Positions 24,268-33,216 of a stretch of 64,000 bases of DNA are shown piece by piece (the stretch's first letter is position 1; every line of letters begins with the position of its first letter). The translations under genes and the position numbers were made by a program. The DNA is taken from positions 2,790,001 through 2,854,000 of the forward strand of contig OZ241383.1 of NCBI GenBank assembly GCA_965200775.1, in the 5' to 3' direction. Below the pieces are notes generated by a model. That model saw nothing but the letters and a program-made list of their open reading frames with translations. It made no database searches and was not told the DNA's origin. This DNA comes from Poriferisocius sp965200775 (GTDB lineage: Bacteria; Actinomycetota; Acidimicrobiia; Acidimicrobiales; Bin134).

Positions 24268-24940
24268 TAGGGAGCACCCGGAGACGGCGTCGGCCTACCG
24301 GCTGGCCGAACTGCTCGGCGACCTGCCCCACCCCGACGACTTCGGCCCCGAGGCTTACGAGCTGGTTGAGCGCACCCGCGATCTGGTGGCCGCGGTTTCG
24401 GCCAACGACGCCGACCCCGGCACCAGGGCAGAGCTGGCCGCCGCCATCGCCGAAATCACAGCCCGCTTGCAGCTCCATACCCGCCGGCCCCACATCGTGG
24501 TGGCCCGCGACCACGAGGGCACGATCTACAACCTCACCCAGGCCGGTTCGGGCCTGCTCAACCCCCAAGCCCCTCGCCTGGTTTTCGACCCGGTGCCCCC
24601 CCGACCAGTCGACGCCGAACCCAGTCCGGTGGAGATGCGAGCTACCGTCACCCTCACCGAGGCCCATTCCGGACCGCCCCACCGGGCCCACGGCGGGGTT
24701 GTGGCCGCCATCCTTGACGAGGCTCTGGGCACGGCCGCCACCCGAGCCGGTGCCACCGGCCTCACCGCCGGGATCAACGTGCGCTACAAGGCAGGCACCC
24801 CCCTCAACACCCCCCTGGAGGTGACCGCTCGCTACTCCCATACCGAGGGGCGCAAGCACATAGCCACCGGCGAGGTTCGCGCCGGCGAGCTTCTCTGCGC
24901 CACAGCCGAGGCCATCTTCATTACCGAAACCAGCACGTAG
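24260..24940 (+). CDS. PaaI-like hotdog thioesterase
   Basis: 226 residues from ATG 24260. The C-terminal half is a hotdog domain with AHGGVVAAILDEALGTAA, the active-site helix of the PaaI/4HBT group, and GINVRYKAGTPLNTPLEV. The N-terminal 100 residues are helical. It probably hydrolyses an acyl- or aryl-CoA. The coding start lies in the last partial tandem repeat, so its ribosome site region has been remodelled by repeats. Confidence 0.82.
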   Translation: MADREHPETASAYRLAELLGDLPHPDDFGPEAYELVERTRDLVAAVSANDADPGTRAELAAAIAEITARLQLHTRRPHIVVARDHEGTIYNLTQAGSGLLNPQAPRLVFDPVPPRPVDAEPSPVEMRATVTLTEAHSGPPHRAHGGVVAAILDEALGTAATRAGATGLTAGINVRYKAGTPLNTPLEVTARYSHTEGRKHIATGEVRAGELLCATAEAIFITETST

Positions 24941-25008
24941 GCACTCAGCCCCGGTGATGGGCCACCGCCGTGTGCTCCATGGGCGCTCAACCCAAGCGGT
25001 GTGTCACC

Positions 25009-26367
25009 ATGAACCGCATGGTTGATGTCGCCCCGCCAAATGAGGCCGAGCTTCTCGGCACGTCCGTCACCGCCTCGGGGCTGGCCGCCGAAGCCCCGGT
25101 GAAGATCCCGGTCCTGCGCTACACCTCAGCCGAGTTCGCCGAACTGGAGTACGAGAGGATGTGGCCCAAGGTGTGGCACGTGGCCTGCACCGAAGACCAT
25201 GTTGCCAACCCCGGCGACTGGTTCGAGCACAAGCTGGGCAAGTACTCGATTCTGCTGGTGCGAGGCAACGACGGTGTGCTCCGGGGCTTCCAGAACGTTT
25301 GCCGCCACCGGGGGAACACCATCTGTCAGGGCTCCGGCACCGGCATCACCGAGCTTCGCTGCCCGTACCATCGCTGGGCTTGGGACCTGACCGGGCGACT
25401 CCGGGAGATCCCCTCCCGCCGGGGCTTCGGTCCGGTGAAAAACGACGAACTGCCCCTGGTGCCGGTGCGGGTGGAAACCTGGGCCCGGTTGGTGTTCGTC
25501 AACCTCGACTTGAACGCCGAGCCGCTGATCGACTGGCTGGAGGGCATCCCCGACGACATCGCCTGGGCCAACCTGGACGAGTTCCGTGGTACCTACTCCA
25601 CCGCCACCGCGGTGAACTGCAACTGGAAGGTGGTAAACGAAGGCTTCTCCGAGACCTACCACGTACAGGGCCTGCACCGGGAGATGCTGGGCAGCATCGA
25701 CGACGTCAACTCGCCCCAGCGAATCTGGGACCGCCACGGGGTGTCCTACCAGCCCTACGGAGTGCCCAGCCCCCGCCTGGGCCGCGACGTGAGCGACCAA
25801 ACGGTGTGGGACTCCTTCATCGTTACCCAGGGCGGTCGCATGGGACCGGAATACGCCGAGCCGTGCCCGGCACCCCAGGTTCCCGACGGCCAGACCCTCC
25901 AGGACGTGATCGCCCAGAAGATCAGAAGCCATCAAGCCACGATTGGGGTGGACCTCTCTGGCTACGACACGGCCCGGATCACCCACCTCAACCAGTACAA
26001 CCTGTTCCCCAACACCACAGTGCTCATCAGCGCCGACCTGTTCACCGTGCTCACCGCCCGGCCCGGCCCCACCCCCGACCAGGGGGAACTGGCCACCATC
26101 CACCTCAGCCGGGCGCCGTCGGCCGATGCGCCATCATCCTCGCCGGTACACGTCACCGTGTCGATGGACCAGGCCGACTTCGGGTTCGTCCTGAACCAGG
26201 ACTTCAGCGTGATCCGCACAATGCAGGCCGGCCTTCACCAGCCCGGCTTCACCCATGTGTGGCTGTCGGGGGAGGAGTGTCGGATCATCAACATGCACCG
26301 CAACCTGGAGCGGTATCTCGGACTTGAGCGCGGAGGCTGGGCTCCTCCCGACAAGCCCGCCCGGTGA
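25009..26367 (+). CDS. Rieske non-heme iron oxygenase, alpha subunit
   Basis: 452 residues from ATG 25009. The Rieske cluster site is CRHRG (Cys-X-His) and CPYHRW (Cys-X2-His), about 20 residues apart; the catalytic iron site is in VNEGFSETYHVQGLHREM. Such enzymes hydroxylate aromatic rings, demethylate quaternary amines or oxidise steroids, using electrons from a separate reductase not found in this window. The GTG at 24970 is a weaker start. The next gene overlaps by four bases. Confidence 0.88.
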   Translation: MNRMVDVAPPNEAELLGTSVTASGLAAEAPVKIPVLRYTSAEFAELEYERMWPKVWHVACTEDHVANPGDWFEHKLGKYSILLVRGNDGVLRGFQNVCRHRGNTICQGSGTGITELRCPYHRWAWDLTGRLREIPSRRGFGPVKNDELPLVPVRVETWARLVFVNLDLNAEPLIDWLEGIPDDIAWANLDEFRGTYSTATAVNCNWKVVNEGFSETYHVQGLHREMLGSIDDVNSPQRIWDRHGVSYQPYGVPSPRLGRDVSDQTVWDSFIVTQGGRMGPEYAEPCPAPQVPDGQTLQDVIAQKIRSHQATIGVDLSGYDTARITHLNQYNLFPNTTVLISADLFTVLTARPGPTPDQGELATIHLSRAPSADAPSSSPVHVTVSMDQADFGFVLNQDFSVIRTMQAGLHQPGFTHVWLSGEECRIINMHRNLERYLGLERGGWAPPDKPAR

Positions 26368-27455
26368 CCCTCCCCGAGCATCCCGAGGCCATCACCCCCG
26401 GATGGCTCACGGAGCACCTGGCGCACAGTCACCCCGGCACGGTGATCACTGCCGTGGAGGTGCTCGAGGTCCATGCCGGCACCAACGCCAACGCCCGCCT
26501 CTGGGTCACCTACCGGGACACCACCGACCTGCCGGCCACCATGTTCGCCAAGCTCCCGCCCCTGGACCCCGACCGTCGGGCTCAGATCAACCAAACCGGG
26601 ATGGGCCGCCGGGAGGCACTGTTCTACCAGTCCCTGGCCCACCGGGTACCCATGCGCACCCTCACCGCCTACGTGGCCGCCTTCGATCCCGAAACCGGGG
26701 CGTTCGTGCTGCTTCTGGAAGACCTGGACAATTCCGACTGCTCACTGCCCGATCCCATCGAGGGGGTGTCTGTGGCCTATGCGGAGCAGGCGATGGACCA
26801 CTACGCCGGGCTTCACGCCCGCTACGAAGACCCCGCCCGCCGGGAAGCCGAGGCAAGCTGGGTGCCTCAGGCCAACCGGGGAAGCGACTACGGAGCCCGG
26901 TTGCTGCGCTACGGGCTCGACCACCACCGGGACAAGCTCACCGATACCTTCGCCGAGACCGCTGAGCTGTACATCACCCGCACCGCCCACCTGCACGCTA
27001 CCTGGGTCCCGGGTGCGACCGCCGGGCCTGCCACCGTGCTCCAGGGCGACGGCCACGTCGGGAACCTGTTCGTGACCCCCGACGACGGGCCGGGCTTCCT
27101 CGATTGGGGTCTCATCAACGTGGGCGCCCCGATGCGCGACGTGAGTTACTTCCTGAACATGTCGCTTGCCCCCGAGGTGCGCCTGACCCACGACCAAGCC
27201 CTGATCCAGCGCTACCTCGATACTCGAATCGACCACGGTGCCCAACCCATCTCCTTCGACGATGCCTGGCTGGCCCACCGGATCCACGCCGCATACACCG
27301 TGCCGGCGAGCTGTCAGGTAGTCACCTTCCCCGAAAACGCTTCGCCCGACCGCCGCCGTTTCGCCGATGCATTCCTGGCTCGCTGCGAAGCCGCCCTGGC
27401 CGACCTCGACCCCCTTGCCGCCCTGCGCGAAACCTTCGGCCTTTCGCTGCGGTAA
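26364..27455 (+). CDS. Aminoglycoside phosphotransferase-like kinase family protein
   Basis: 363 residues of the protein-kinase-like fold used by small-molecule kinases. The nucleotide lobe has MFAKLPPLDP; the catalytic loop reads VLQGDGHVGNLF, where the usual His before Gly-Asp is Gln; the metal motif is GFLDWGLINVG. GTG 26364 overlaps the Rieske stop (GTGA), so the two are one operon. The substrate is unknown. A second kinase of this superfamily, at 41693, also lies beside an amidohydrolase of the same type. Confidence 0.82.
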   Translation: MTLPEHPEAITPGWLTEHLAHSHPGTVITAVEVLEVHAGTNANARLWVTYRDTTDLPATMFAKLPPLDPDRRAQINQTGMGRREALFYQSLAHRVPMRTLTAYVAAFDPETGAFVLLLEDLDNSDCSLPDPIEGVSVAYAEQAMDHYAGLHARYEDPARREAEASWVPQANRGSDYGARLLRYGLDHHRDKLTDTFAETAELYITRTAHLHATWVPGATAGPATVLQGDGHVGNLFVTPDDGPGFLDWGLINVGAPMRDVSYFLNMSLAPEVRLTHDQALIQRYLDTRIDHGAQPISFDDAWLAHRIHAAYTVPASCQVVTFPENASPDRRRFADAFLARCEAALADLDPLAALRETFGLSLR

Positions 27456-27474
27456 AGGTGAGCTGGGAGGTGGG

Positions 27475-28668
27475 TCAGGCCACCTTCATGAGGCGGGCCA
27501 TGTTGCCCCCCATCACCATGCGGATTTGCTCGTCGGGCAGCCCGTAAAGGTCGTCCACGAACGAGAGCGGGTCCGACATCCCCTCCACGTGGGGATAGTC
27601 CGAGCCGAACACGACGCGGTCGGCTCCCACAGCTCCGATGAGCCCGATCGGGTCGTCCTCGTGGAACGGGTGGATCCAGATGTTGCGCTTGAACACGTCC
27701 ACCGGATGCTCTTCCCACGCCTGGGGCATCCGCTGGTAGCACATCTCGAGGTGGGCCAGTAGCGGGCGCACCCACGAGCTTCCGTTCTCGACGATTGCCA
27801 CCTTCAGCTTGGGATGGCGGGTGAGCGCACCGTGGGCGATCCATGAGGTGGCGGCATCCTCGATGGCCCGGTTGTGCATCACCGACATCTGAAACAGCGA
27901 CTGGTTGAACGCCATCATCTCGCCGGTGCTGCCCTCCCACTCGTTGGTGAACCGGGTGTAGCCGCTGTCGGAAGCATGCATGGTCACCAGCACGTCCAGC
28001 TCCACTACCCGCTCCCAGAACGGGTCGAACTCTGCAAGCGCGAACGAGCGGGGCCCGCGCAATCCTGGAGGCGGCGCGGGACGGATCAGCACAGCCCGGG
28101 CCCCTCGCTCCACGCACCACTCCAGCTCCTTGATTGCCCGATCCACAATGGGCAGGGTCACGATGGGCACCGGGAAGATGCGCCCCTCGTAGTTGAACGT
28201 CCAGTGCTCGTGCATCCACTGGTTGAGAGCGTGGATCACGATGTGGCACTCGTCGGGGGCATCCCGGAATCGCTCCTCCACCAGCGACGCCAGGGTGGGG
28301 TACATCATGGCGTAGTCCAAACCCAGCTCGTCCATCAGCTCCAGCCGGGGCTCGGGGGAGAAGAACGCCGGCAGGGCGTCGATGGGTTTCATGATCTCCC
28401 GCCGCGACTTGCCCTCGGGGTTGCCGTGCTTGAAGTACTCCTCCTGAGCGCCGGGGGAACCCACCCGCTGGAAAGTCGGGTTGGGGATGTAGTTGCTGAT
28501 CGTGCCCCGCACCATGATCTTGGTGCGGCCGTGGTGGTCGATGTAGTCGATCAAACCACGGTGGGCATCGGGCAGGTGCTTGGTGAGCGCCTCGGTGGTT
28601 TCGTACATGTGGTTGTCGGCGTCGAATACCGCAAAATCGAGCTGGCGTGATGGCATACCGCTCATCAT
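27475..28668 (-). CDS. Amidohydrolase family 2 protein
   Basis: 397 residues; paralogue of the gene at 40512 (shared YIPNPTF, PTLASLVEER and ELEWCVE...GARAV segments). Metal and acid residues: FDADNHMYE near the N-terminus (His of the altered HxH), VTMHASDSGY and FGSDYPHVEG. This group includes ACMSD-type decarboxylases and related hydrolases. It converges with the kinase gene across 19 bp. Starts at 28668, 28665 and 28656 are all possible. Confidence 0.85.
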   Translation of the reverse strand: MMSGMPSRQLDFAVFDADNHMYETTEALTKHLPDAHRGLIDYIDHHGRTKIMVRGTISNYIPNPTFQRVGSPGAQEEYFKHGNPEGKSRREIMKPIDALPAFFSPEPRLELMDELGLDYAMMYPTLASLVEERFRDAPDECHIVIHALNQWMHEHWTFNYEGRIFPVPIVTLPIVDRAIKELEWCVERGARAVLIRPAPPPGLRGPRSFALAEFDPFWERVVELDVLVTMHASDSGYTRFTNEWEGSTGEMMAFNQSLFQMSVMHNRAIEDAATSWIAHGALTRHPKLKVAIVENGSSWVRPLLAHLEMCYQRMPQAWEEHPVDVFKRNIWIHPFHEDDPIGLIGAVGADRVVFGSDYPHVEGMSDPLSFVDDLYGLPDEQIRMVMGGNMARLMKVA

Positions 28669-28691
28669 ATTCCTGCGGTAAGCTCACTTCG

Positions 28692-28895
28692 ATGGCCGTG
28701 CCGCTCACGCCGGACTTCTATCGTTACGAGTGGCATTCATTGGCCGCCACTCGTCTTGAAGGCGAGTTCGTCGTGGCCGCCTGGCCCGATGGTTCCGAAC
28801 TCCGCTGTTTCAGTTGGTGGCTGGCCGAGCAGCGCGACGTAGAGCCAATCTCCCGGGAGGGCCTGCTCGATCCCAGCGAGCTGATCCCCGCATGA
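28692..28895 (+). CDS. Small protein resembling the N-terminal domain of gamma-butyrobetaine hydroxylase
   Basis: 67 residues from ATG 28692. The core EGEFVVAAWPDGSELRCF followed by WWL and REGLLDP resembles the GBBH_N/DUF971 fold (V-x-W-x-D-G-S ... WLR). It lacks the zinc-type Cys residues and any oxygenase domain. It overlaps the BKACE start by four bases (ATGA), so it is very probably co-translated with it. A role as a small accessory or binding partner in carnitine/betaine-type metabolism is inference. Confidence 0.6.
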   Translation: MAVPLTPDFYRYEWHSLAATRLEGEFVVAAWPDGSELRCFSWWLAEQRDVEPISREGLLDPSELIPA

Positions 28896-29779
28896 GCAAC
28901 GTATTCATCACTTGCGCCATCACCGGCAGTGGTGACACCACCTCGAAGTCGGATCTGGTGCCGATCACCCCCCGCCAGATCGCAGAGTCGGCCATCGACG
29001 CCGCCGAGGCCGGCGCGGCCATCGTCCACATCCACGTTCGAGATCCCGAAACCGGGGCCCCGTCCCGTGATGTGGAGCTTTACGCCGAGGTCGTCGAGCG
29101 GGTTCGGGCGTCGAGTACCGACGTAGTGCTCAACTTGACCTCGGGTATGGGCGGCGACCTCACCCTCGGCTCTGCCGAGGCACCGCTGCCCCTGTCGGAC
29201 GAGGGAACCGACATGGCCGGGGCCAGCGAGCGCCTGGCCCACGTCCGGGAGCTGAGGCCCGAGATCACCACCCTCGACTGCGGCACCATGAACTTCGGCG
29301 AGGGCGACTACATCATGGTCAACAGCCCCTCGGTGCTCGACGAGATGGCCCGCCAGGTTCAGAAGCTGGGGGTCCGCCCCGAGATCGAGATCTTCGACAC
29401 CGGCCATCTCTGGCTGGCCAAGCGGTTGGTGAACGAGGGGCTCATCGACGACCCGGTCATGGTGCAGCTCTGCATGGGCATCCCCTGGGGTGCTCCCGAC
29501 GACCTCAACACCTTCATGGCCATGGTCAACAACCTTCCCGACGACTGGGTCTTCTCCGCTTTCTCCCTCAGCCGCAGCCAGCTTCCCTACGTGGCGCTGG
29601 CCGCAATCGCCGGGGGCAACGTGCGGGTCGGCCTGGAGGACAACATCTACCTCCAGCGGGGCACGCTGGCCACCAACGCCGACCTCGTCGCTCGGGCCGT
29701 GGTCATACTCGAGGCCATGAACTACCAGGTGCTCGGCCCCGAGGCGGTGCGGGACAAGCTCCACCTCACCAAGCACTGA
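28892..29779 (+). CDS. BKACE-family beta-keto acid cleavage enzyme (DUF849)
   Basis: 295 residues. BKACE enzymes cleave a beta-keto acid with acetyl-CoA, giving acetoacetyl-CoA and a new acyl product, using Zn2+. Visible family marks are FITCAITGSGD, AAIVHIHVRDPETG (metal His pair), TTLDCGTMNF and VGLEDNIYL. Substrates of the family include 3-keto-5-aminohexanoate and dehydrocarnitine. The GBBH_N-like partner upstream hints at a carnitine-like substrate, but residues controlling specificity were not compared. Confidence 0.87.
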   Translation: MSNVFITCAITGSGDTTSKSDLVPITPRQIAESAIDAAEAGAAIVHIHVRDPETGAPSRDVELYAEVVERVRASSTDVVLNLTSGMGGDLTLGSAEAPLPLSDEGTDMAGASERLAHVRELRPEITTLDCGTMNFGEGDYIMVNSPSVLDEMARQVQKLGVRPEIEIFDTGHLWLAKRLVNEGLIDDPVMVQLCMGIPWGAPDDLNTFMAMVNNLPDDWVFSAFSLSRSQLPYVALAAIAGGNVRVGLEDNIYLQRGTLATNADLVARAVVILEAMNYQVLGPEAVRDKLHLTKH

Positions 29780-29826
29780 CCGGCTTGTCGGCCCAGTTGC
29801 TCCGGCAGGCAGCCCGCGGTCCGGCC

Positions 29827-29832
29827 TAGATT
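29827..29832 (+). promoter_or_regulatory. -10-like element before the deacylase gene
   Basis: TAGATT ends 6 nt before the GTG at 29839, fitting leaderless transcription. No clear -35 element is visible. Confidence 0.35.
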
Positions 29833-29838
29833 TGGGCT

Positions 29839-31509
29839 GTGAGCATTGAGATCGCCATCCGGGGTGGCACGGTGGTCGATGGAACCGGTGGACCGGGCAG
29901 GCGGGCCGACGTGGGCATCGCGGAGGGCCGGATCGTGGCTATCGACACAACCGTCGAGGCCCGCACCGAGATCGACGCCTCGGGACGGCTGGTCTGCCCA
30001 GGGTTCATCGACTGCCACACCCACTACGACCCCCAGGTGCTGTGGGACCCGTGGTTGTCGCCGTCGTGCTGGCACGGGGTCACCTCGGTGGTGGCTGGGA
30101 GCTGCGGCTACAGCATCGCTCCCACCAAGGCCGCCGACCGGGCGTCGCTCATCCGCACGCTCGACAAGGTGGAGGACATGCGGGTGGCCACCCTGGAAGC
30201 CGGGGTCAACTGGGACTTCGAGACTTATGCCCAGTATCTGGAGGTGATCGAGCGCCGGGGTCTGGCCGTGAACTTCGGCGGTTACGTGGGCCACACCGCG
30301 GTCCGGCTCTACGTCATGGGCCAGGACGCTTACGAGCGGGAGGCCACCCCTGACGAGGTGAACGAAATGAAGGCAGCGGTGGCCGACGCCATCAACGGCG
30401 GTGCGCTGGGTTTCTCCACCGACCGGGCCGGATTCCATCTTGGTGACGGCGGCCGACCGGTGCCGTCCATAGCCGCCTCGCAGGCCGAGACCGAGGCCCT
30501 CATCTCCGTCACCGCCGAGATCGGTCGGGGGGTCGTTCACGTTGCGCCGGGGGAGAACTACCGCTGGGTGTACGACCTGCAGCCCCGCCTGGGACGCCGG
30601 CTGAACTGGTCGTCCATCCTCACCTACCCGGCCGCGGCCTCATCCCGGGCCGACTACCGCACCAAGCTGGCAGATCATCTCTCGGGCAGGGCTGCCGGTG
30701 CCGACGTGTGGGTGCAGGTCACCTGCCGGCCGATTACACAGCACGTCACCATGATCGAGCCCACTGCCTTCTACGTCATGGGTTCATTCAAGGAGCTGGT
30801 GGCGCTGGCCCACGAAGACCGCCACGCCCTCTACGCCGACTCGGGCTGGCGGGCCCGGGTCCAGGCCGACCTGGACACCAACGGCTTGCTGGCCTCCCGG
30901 TGGGACACGCTGGCCGTGGTGGAGTCGCCCCATCAACCCGAGCTGGTTGGGACCACGGTTGGTGCGGTGGCCGCCGAGCGGGGCTGCTCCCCGTGGGATG
31001 CCATGTGCGACATCGCCCTGGCCGACGGGTTGATGACCCGGTTCGAGATCACCTTCGCCAACGACGAGGTGGACGGGGTGACCGCGCTCATGCAGGCCGA
31101 GGGAACCGTCATGGGCTTATCCGACGCCGGTGCCCACGTGGGCCAGATCTGCGATGCGGTCATGCCCACCGACTTCCTGTCCCGGTGGGTGCGCGATCGG
31201 GAGGTGATGACCCCCGAAGCCGGTGTTCACAAGCTCACCGGCGAGTTGGCAGAGATGATCGGCCTCGCTCCCGATCGGGGCTACCTTCGCCCCGGTGCGG
31301 TGGCCGATTTGGTGGTGATCGACTGGGACAATCTTGCGGTTGGCCCGATCCGCCGGGTTTACGACATGCCGGCCCGGGGAGAACGCCTCATCGCCGACCA
31401 GCCCTCCGGCATCGACCACATACTGGTAGGGGGCACCCCGACCCGCCTCGACGGAGAATCCCTCATCGACCGTCTCGAAACCCTCCCCGCCACCACCCTC
31501 CGTTCCTAA
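29839..31509 (+). CDS. N-acyl-D-amino-acid deacylase-like amidohydrolase
   Basis: 556 residues, amidohydrolase family 3. N-terminal composite domain IRGGTVVDGTGGPGRRADVGI, then the metal motif VCPGFIDCHTHYDPQ (HxH), VVAGSCGYSIAPT, and the late Asp in MGLSDAGAHVG. The C-terminal strand returns with GYLRPGAVADLVVIDWD. It probably releases amino acids from N-acyl-D-amino acids or opens a related cyclic amide. Start is GTG. Confidence 0.86.
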   Translation: MSIEIAIRGGTVVDGTGGPGRRADVGIAEGRIVAIDTTVEARTEIDASGRLVCPGFIDCHTHYDPQVLWDPWLSPSCWHGVTSVVAGSCGYSIAPTKAADRASLIRTLDKVEDMRVATLEAGVNWDFETYAQYLEVIERRGLAVNFGGYVGHTAVRLYVMGQDAYEREATPDEVNEMKAAVADAINGGALGFSTDRAGFHLGDGGRPVPSIAASQAETEALISVTAEIGRGVVHVAPGENYRWVYDLQPRLGRRLNWSSILTYPAAASSRADYRTKLADHLSGRAAGADVWVQVTCRPITQHVTMIEPTAFYVMGSFKELVALAHEDRHALYADSGWRARVQADLDTNGLLASRWDTLAVVESPHQPELVGTTVGAVAAERGCSPWDAMCDIALADGLMTRFEITFANDEVDGVTALMQAEGTVMGLSDAGAHVGQICDAVMPTDFLSRWVRDREVMTPEAGVHKLTGELAEMIGLAPDRGYLRPGAVADLVVIDWDNLAVGPIRRVYDMPARGERLIADQPSGIDHILVGGTPTRLDGESLIDRLETLPATTLRS

Positions 31510-31513
31510 ATCC

Positions 31514-31558
31514 GACAGCAAACTGTCGCTCTAGCTATACAAAAGACAGTTAACTGTC
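31514..31558 (+). promoter_or_regulatory. Two palindromic operators of hipBA
   Basis: GACAGTTAACTGTC (31545-31558) is a perfect 14-bp palindrome. GACAGCAAACTGTC (31514-31527) has the same arms with an altered centre. Their centres are 31 bp apart, about three helical turns, as expected for two HipB dimers. The second ends 8 bp before the hipB ATG and so can block transcription start. Confidence 0.75.
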
Positions 31559-31566
31559 GATATAGT

Positions 31567-31905
31567 ATGGCTATGGCTGTGCATGGCCCGTTCGTCCATT
31601 CGCCGGAAACGATTGACGGCGCTATCCTTCTCGGCAACCGAGTCAGGCTTGCCCGCCGAGAGCGGCAGATGACCATAGTTGAGCTTGCCGAGCGGGTTGG
31701 GGTGTCACCCGTGACGATTCGCAAAGTGGAGAAGGGCGATCCCACCGTCGCTTTGGGGACTGCGTTCGAGGCTGCGGTGGTTTCCGGCGTCACCCTGTTT
31801 GATCCAGACCCGGCACGGCGTACCCTGGAGGCCTATCATGTTGGCGCAAAGCTGGCCCTGCTACCGGCAACAGTTCGACGAACACCTGTTGATGACGACT
31901 TCTGA
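31567..31905 (+). CDS. hipB: HipB-like antitoxin (XRE HTH)
   Basis: 112 residues. HTH of the Cro/C1 type at about residues 20-70: LGNRVRLARRERQMTIVELAE, GVSPVTIRKVEKGDP. It binds DNA as a dimer and neutralises HipA; the two palindromes upstream are its likely targets. HipA follows after 15 bp. ATG 31567 and 31573 are both possible starts. Confidence 0.85.
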   Translation: MAMAVHGPFVHSPETIDGAILLGNRVRLARRERQMTIVELAERVGVSPVTIRKVEKGDPTVALGTAFEAAVVSGVTLFDPDPARRTLEAYHVGAKLALLPATVRRTPVDDDF

Positions 31906-31920
31906 GTTCGTCACCGATAG

Positions 31921-33168
31921 ATGACCGTGACCCAAGCCGAAGACCACAACCCCACCACAGCTTTCGTATGGGTTTGGCTACCGGGGCAGACCGACCCAGT
32001 CGTGGCCGGACGGCTTGACCATCGAGGTTCGGTGGTCGTGTTCACGTATGGCCTCAGCTACCTCGCAAGAGATAACGCCATTGCTCTGTACGAGCCCGAA
32101 CTCTCCCTCCAACGAGGGGAGATCGCTCCCACCTCTGGGCTCATTTCGGGATGCATTGCCGATGCCGGACCCGATTCATGGGGAAGGCGGGTCATCGAAC
32201 ACCGGAGAGCGGGAAGCGAGGTTGATCTTTCCCCGATGGCCTACCTTCTGGAATCTGGGTCCAACCGGATTGGGGCCCTCGATTTCCAACACTCCCCGGA
32301 TGAGTATGTACCTCGCACCGGCGACGAGGCACCTCTCGATGAGCTAGCCGAAGCCGCAGATCGGGTCGAAAACGGTCTGCCGCTCACCGCTGCGCTCGAC
32401 CGGGCGCTACTGCACGCCACCTCGGTGGGCGGGGCCCGCCCCAAGGCTGTTCTGGTAACCGGCGACCGTCAGGTGATCGCCAAGTTTGCCACTACCACGG
32501 ATTCGATGCCTGTGGTCAAGGGTGAGTACGTGGCGATGGAACTTGCTCGGCTCGCGGGTTTGGACGTTGCCCGTGTCCACCTGGCCGATGCTCTCGGCAA
32601 GGCCGTTCTGCTGGTCGACAGGTTCGACCGCAACGTGGACCAGACCCGAAATATCGTCGTGTCAGCCCTCACGATTCTGAATCTGCACGACGCCGACGGC
32701 ATCGCCGGTCGCTATGCCACTTATTCGGATCTTGCCGCACACATCCGCAGACGCTTCACCAAACCGGGCCCGACCCTGCGCGAGCTCTTTGCCCGGATCA
32801 CCTTCAACGTGCTTGTTGGCAATACCGATGACCATGCCCGGAACCACGCAGCGTTCTGGGATGGAGCCGCCTTGACCCTCACCCCGGCCTACGACATCTG
32901 CCCCCAGACCAGGACCGGGCAGGAGGCAACCCAGGCAATGGCCTTCGGCCCGGACGGCGACCGGATGAGCCAGGTCGCCCAATGCGTTGTCCACGCTTCC
33001 ACCTACCACCTCACTCCGCAACAGGCTCGGGAGATCATTGATCACCAGATCTCGATCATTAGCCAACACTGGCACGATGTTTGTGACAGCGCCGCCCTCA
33101 GCACGATCGAGCGGGATCGGCTCTGGGGCCGACAGTTCCTCAACCCTTACGCACTCTACGACTACTGA
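31921..33168 (+). CDS. hipA: HipA-family serine/threonine kinase toxin
   Basis: 415 residues. N-terminal HipA_N domain (VWVWLPGQTDPVVAGRL), then the kinase core: SVGGARPKAVLV and IAKFA with the ATP-binding Lys, the catalytic loop GNTDDHARNHAAFW (Asp303/Asp304 region) and the metal Asp325 in PAYDICPQT. E. coli HipA phosphorylates glutamyl-tRNA synthetase and slows growth; the target here is unknown. All key residues appear kept, so the toxin is probably active, in contrast to the decayed pair at 14844. Confidence 0.88.
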   Translation: MTVTQAEDHNPTTAFVWVWLPGQTDPVVAGRLDHRGSVVVFTYGLSYLARDNAIALYEPELSLQRGEIAPTSGLISGCIADAGPDSWGRRVIEHRRAGSEVDLSPMAYLLESGSNRIGALDFQHSPDEYVPRTGDEAPLDELAEAADRVENGLPLTAALDRALLHATSVGGARPKAVLVTGDRQVIAKFATTTDSMPVVKGEYVAMELARLAGLDVARVHLADALGKAVLLVDRFDRNVDQTRNIVVSALTILNLHDADGIAGRYATYSDLAAHIRRRFTKPGPTLRELFARITFNVLVGNTDDHARNHAAFWDGAALTLTPAYDICPQTRTGQEATQAMAFGPDGDRMSQVAQCVVHASTYHLTPQQAREIIDHQISIISQHWHDVCDSAALSTIERDRLWGRQFLNPYALYDY

Positions 33169-33216
33169 GGTTGGACCGGGTGGGGCGGCCACACGACGTG
33201 GGGCGAGTCCGATGCC

